Assembly: GCA_945889545.1 (NCBI GenBank)
Contig: CAMDCC010000144.1
Location: 1 to 7,591, forward strand
Source: Bifidobacterium breve
GTDB lineage: Bacteria > Actinomycetota > Acidimicrobiia > IMCC26256 > PALSA-555
DNA length: 7,591 bases
Direction of reading: 5' to 3'
Below are positions 4,701 to 7,591 of this stretch, in pieces. The first letter of the stretch is position 1; each line of letters begins with the position of its first letter. The notes under the pieces were generated by a model, which saw nothing but the letters and a program-made list of their open reading frames with translations, was not told where the DNA came from and searched no databases. Position numbers and translations under genes: made by a program.

Positions 4701-4871
4701 CCTGGGCGGGAGAGCTCGTGAAAGCGGGCGCCGAAGGAGCAACCTCCCCGGAACCTCTCAGGCCTCAAGGACCGCCCGGGCGAGGCAACGCTGGAGAGTA
4801 GGTGCGCCAGAGCACCTCACCGAAGGGGAAAGTCGGCGACGCCGGCGAATCTCTCAGGTACCGCGACAGCG
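4701..4871 (+). promoter_or_regulatory. Tandem glycine riboswitch (two aptamers) of gcvP
   Basis: Both aptamers show the conserved glycine riboswitch cores. In aptamer 1 (about 4701-4780), a nine-pair outer stem CCTGGGCGG/CCGCCCGGG (4701-4709 with 4772-4780, one U·G) encloses GAGAG (4710-4714) pairing with CTCTC (4755-4759). It also holds GCGCCGAAGGAGCAA (4728-4742) and CTCTCAGG...AAGGACCG. In aptamer 2 (about 4789-4871), CGCTG (4789-4793) pairs with CAGCG (4867-4871), and GAGAG (4794-4798) pairs with CTCTC (4851-4855). It also holds CACCGAAGGGG (4818-4828), CTCTCAGGT and GACAG. The linker between aptamers is about eight bases. The RNA binds glycine and normally turns on glycine-cleavage genes. 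Location before gcvP agrees with the known gcvB leader in mycobacteria. Confidence 0.95.
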
Positions 4872-4927
4872 GGGGAGTCGAGGGTCACACGGAGTGACCC
4901 GTAAGACTGTCGCGGACGGAGCTCCAG
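4861..4927 (+). promoter_or_regulatory. Expression platform of the glycine riboswitch and gcvP ribosome binding site
   Basis: CCGCGACAG (4861-4869) is perfectly complementary to CTGTCGCGG (4907-4915), nine pairs. Bases 4867-4869 are also needed for the outer stem of aptamer 2, so the two pairings exclude each other. Inside that alternative stem is a seven-pair hairpin, GGGTCAC (4882-4888) with GTGACCC (4894-4900). The 3' strand ends one base before CGGAG (4917-4921), the Shine-Dalgarno six bases ahead of ATG 4928. No T-run is present. The simplest reading is that without glycine the long stem crowds the ribosome site, and glycine releases it. The mechanism is inferred from pairing. Confidence 0.7.
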
Positions 4928-7591
4928 ATGACGACCCTCTCCGAGTTCGAGCACCCCGATGGCTTCGTGCGTCGCCACATCGGTCCGGCCGACGCCGAAC
5001 AGCACGAGATGCTCGATCTCCTCGGATGCGCATCGCTTGATGAGCTGACCGATCGTGCGGTGCCGGCGCAGATCCGCGACCGCACGCCGCTCGATCTTCC
5101 CGCCGCGGTCGATGAGCCCGCCGCGCTCGAGTTGTTGCGCAAGCTCGCGGCAGCCAACACGGTCGCCACCTCGTTGCTCGGGATGGGCTACTCGGGGACC
5201 ATCACGCCGAACGTCATTCTGCGCAACGTCCTCGAAAACCCGGCCTGGTACACCGCGTACACGCCATATCAGCCGGAAATCTCCCAGGGCCGGCTCGAGG
5301 CGCTCCTGAACTTCCAGACGATGGTCACCGACCTCACGGCCATGGAGATCGCCAACGCATCGCTCCTCGACGAGGGAACCGCAGCGGCAGAGGCGATGAC
5401 GCTCTGTCACCGCATGAACCCGAACGTCGGCTCCACGTTCTTCGTGGATGGCGACTGTCACCCACAGACCATCGCCGTGGTCGAGACGCGCGCCGCGCCC
5501 TTGGGCCTCTCGGTGGTGGTGGGGGACCCCGACATCGATGTGCCGACCGATGACGTGTTTGGAGCGCTCATCCAGTATCCCGGGAGCTCAGGCGTGATCC
5601 GCGACCTGCGCCCGATGATCGAACGGATCCACGCTCAGGGTGCGCTCGTGGCCGTCGCGGCCGATCTGCTCGCGCTCACCTTGCTCGTGCCGCCCGGTGA
5701 GCAAGGCGCCGATGTGGTGGTGGGCTCGTCCCAGCGCTTCGGCGTGCCCCTCGGATACGGCGGTCCGCACGCGGCATTCATCGCCACGCGCAGCGAGTAC
5801 CAGCGCAGCCTCCCTGGACGCCTTGTAGGTGTCTCCGTGGACGCCGGGGGCCGTCCTGCGTTCCGTCTCGCACTCCAGACCCGTGAGCAGCACATCCGAC
5901 GCGAGAAGGCCACCAGCAACATCTGCACCGCCCAGGTGCTCCTGGCCGTGATCGCCGGCCTCTACGGCGTGTACCACGGCGCTGACGGCCTGCGAGCAAT
6001 CGCCCGCCGGATTCATCGGCTCACCTCGATCCTTGCAACCGGGCTTCGTGAAGCGGGCGTCGAAGTCGTGCACGACGCGTTCTTCGACACGGTGCGCGTG
6101 TCAACGCCCGGGCGTGCCCATGAACTCGCCGCAGGCGCGCGGGCAAAGAACCTCAACCTGCGCGTGGTGGACGGCGACACACTCGGCATCTCGCTCGACG
6201 AAACAACCACTCGAGCGGTCGTCGAGCAGGTCTTGGCCGTGTTTGGCTCGACGGCAACGGTCGACGATGTCGATGCCCGCACCGCCGATGCCATCCCGGA
6301 GGCGCTCACGCGCAGCTCGGAGTTCATGACGCACCCCGTCTTCCATGCCCACCAGTCGGAGAGCGAGATGCTTCGCTATATCCGCCGGCTTTCCGACCGC
6401 GACCTCGCACTCGACCGCACGATGATCCCGCTCGGCTCATGCACGATGAAGCTCAACGCCACCGCGGAGATGATCCCGGTCACGTGGTCCGAGTTCGGCG
6501 GGCTGCATCCGTTCGTACCCGTCGACCAGGCGACGGGCTATCTGCAGCTCTTCAACGACCTCGAGGCATGGCTCTGCGAGATCACTGGGTACGACGCGGT
6601 CTCGCTCCAACCGAACGCCGGCTCGCAGGGCGAGCTCGCGGGGTTGCTGGCGATCCGGGCGTACCACCGCAGCCGGGGAGACCAACACCGCAACGTGTGT
6701 CTGATCCCCGCCTCGGCGCACGGAACGAACGCGGCCAGTGCCGTCATGGCCGCCATGCGCGTGGTCGTCGTCAAGTGCGACGACTATGGGAACGTCGACA
6801 TTGATGACCTCAAGACGAAGGCGCATGAGCACGCCGACACACTGGCCGCGCTCATGGTCACGTACCCGTCCACCCACGGCGTGTTCGAGGAGGGGATTCG
6901 CGACGTGTGCGCAGTGGTGCATGAACACGGCGGCCAGGTGTACCTCGACGGGGCGAACCTCAACGCGCTCGTAGGTGTGGCGAAGCCGGGGCACTTCGGT
7001 GCCGACGTGTCGCACCTCAACCTGCACAAGACGTTCTGCATCCCCCACGGCGGTGGGGGACCCGGCGTTGGCCCCGTGGCGGTGCGAGCCCACCTCGCTC
7101 CCTTCCTGCCGAACCACCCGCTCGTCGCCGAGGCGGGTCCGGCCACCGGTGTTGGTCCCATCTCCGCGGCGCCGTGGGGCTCCGCGGGCATCCTGCCGAT
7201 CTCATGGGCGTACGTGCGCATGATGGGCGGGCCAGGACTGCTCCAGGCGACGCAGGTGGCCATCCTGAACGCCAACTACGTGGCTCAGCGCCTGCGCGTC
7301 CACTATCCGGTGCTCTACACCGGGCCCGGGGGGTTCGTGGCCCACGAGTGCATCCTCGACCTGCGCGGGATCACCGCGGCCAGCGGCGTGACCGCGGAGG
7401 ACGTCGCCAAGCGACTCATCGACTTCGGCTTCCACGCACCCACGATGTCGTTCCCGGTTGCGGGCACGCTCATGGTCGAGCCGACCGAGTCCGAGGACAA
7501 GGGTGAGCTCGATCGGTTCTGCGACGCGATGATCGCGATCCGCGGCGAGATCGACCGGGTCGAGCGAGGGGAGTGGTCGGCCGAGGAGAGT
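4928..7591 (+). CDS. gcvP: Glycine dehydrogenase (decarboxylating), P protein (3' end outside window)
   Basis: GcvP is the PLP enzyme that decarboxylates glycine and loads the aminomethyl group on lipoyl-GcvH. The frame runs open for 888 codons from ATG 4928 to the window end. The start reads SEFEHPDGFVRRHIGPADAE, the usual N-terminus. Further landmarks are MGYSGTITPNVILRN, SLLDEGTAAAEAM (D148-E149), SQRFGVPLGYGGPHAAFIA, LGSCTMKLNATAEM (from residue 502), SAHGTNAASA, and NLHKTFCIPHGGGGPGVGP with the PLP lysine at K701. Both halves are in one chain, so it is the single-polypeptide type, not the split GcvPA/GcvPB type. Family length near 950-960 implies about 60-70 residues are missing beyond 7591. 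ATG 4928 has CGGAG six bases upstream. Control by the glycine riboswitch is strongly suggested. Confidence 0.97.
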   Translation, partial: MTTLSEFEHPDGFVRRHIGPADAEQHEMLDLLGCASLDELTDRAVPAQIRDRTPLDLPAAVDEPAALELLRKLAAANTVATSLLGMGYSGTITPNVILRNVLENPAWYTAYTPYQPEISQGRLEALLNFQTMVTDLTAMEIANASLLDEGTAAAEAMTLCHRMNPNVGSTFFVDGDCHPQTIAVVETRAAPLGLSVVVGDPDIDVPTDDVFGALIQYPGSSGVIRDLRPMIERIHAQGALVAVAADLLALTLLVPPGEQGADVVVGSSQRFGVPLGYGGPHAAFIATRSEYQRSLPGRLVGVSVDAGGRPAFRLALQTREQHIRREKATSNICTAQVLLAVIAGLYGVYHGADGLRAIARRIHRLTSILATGLREAGVEVVHDAFFDTVRVSTPGRAHELAAGARAKNLNLRVVDGDTLGISLDETTTRAVVEQVLAVFGSTATVDDVDARTADAIPEALTRSSEFMTHPVFHAHQSESEMLRYIRRLSDRDLALDRTMIPLGSCTMKLNATAEMIPVTWSEFGGLHPFVPVDQATGYLQLFNDLEAWLCEITGYDAVSLQPNAGSQGELAGLLAIRAYHRSRGDQHRNVCLIPASAHGTNAASAVMAAMRVVVVKCDDYGNVDIDDLKTKAHEHADTLAALMVTYPSTHGVFEEGIRDVCAVVHEHGGQVYLDGANLNALVGVAKPGHFGADVSHLNLHKTFCIPHGGGGPGVGPVAVRAHLAPFLPNHPLVAEAGPATGVGPISAAPWGSAGILPISWAYVRMMGGPGLLQATQVAILNANYVAQRLRVHYPVLYTGPGGFVAHECILDLRGITAASGVTAEDVAKRLIDFGFHAPTMSFPVAGTLMVEPTESEDKGELDRFCDAMIAIRGEIDRVERGEWSAEES

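Noticed and set aside
4882..4900. Intrinsic terminator in the gcvP leader
   Set aside because: The hairpin is strong but no T-run follows; the sequence goes straight into the alternative-pairing strand and the ribosome site.

Overview
The window is high-GC DNA with eight protein genes, all on the + strand. It most likely comes from an actinobacterium. The order ftsR – (hpt-like) – DUF151 nuclease – resR-like MerR – (small nuclease-like gene) – gcvT – gcvP follows the Mycobacterium tuberculosis backbone Rv1828–Rv1829–Rv1830–Rv1832 as I remember it. The inserted hpt-like, nuclease-like and gcvT genes and the alanine/proline-rich low-complexity tracts suggest a deep, non-mycobacterial lineage, perhaps Acidimicrobiia. 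That class assignment is inference only.

Layout. Positions 1-888 hold the 3' part of an FtsR-type MerR regulator whose DNA-binding head lies mostly upstream of the window. A hypoxanthine-phosphoribosyltransferase-like gene (906-1553) follows almost without a gap. After a 122-base spacer with a hairpin and a direct repeat comes a DUF151/BFN 'bifunctional nuclease' (1676-2164) with a strong ribosome binding site. A 177-base intergenic region carries the best promoter in the window, overlapped by a 30-bp two-tier palindrome that is probably an operator. It drives a second MerR regulator of the ResR type (2342-2848). Directly behind it, in the same reading frame, is a PD-(D/E)XK-like protein (about 2852-3295) with no canonical start codon. 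gcvT (3333-4439) and a 39-codon very basic protein (4490-4609) each have a -10-like box placed for leaderless translation. The 318-base gap 4610-4927 contains 14-bp tandem repeats, a stem-loop and a complete two-aptamer glycine riboswitch. It leads into gcvP (4928 to beyond the window end).

How the parts fit. GcvT and GcvP are the T and P proteins of the glycine cleavage system. The riboswitch lies only in front of gcvP, so glycine sensing should act on the P protein, while gcvT appears to have its own promoter. A 9-bp alternative pairing between the 3' edge of aptamer 2 and the bases just before the gcvP ribosome binding site gives a plausible switch. The upstream half joins two MerR regulators, a conserved nuclease-like protein, a phosphoribosyltransferase and a PD-(D/E)XK-like protein. 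Their shared role is unknown. The most novel points are the resR operator-like palindrome, the ATC (or missing) start of the PD-(D/E)XK gene, and the possible functional pairing of that gene with the hpt-like gene.
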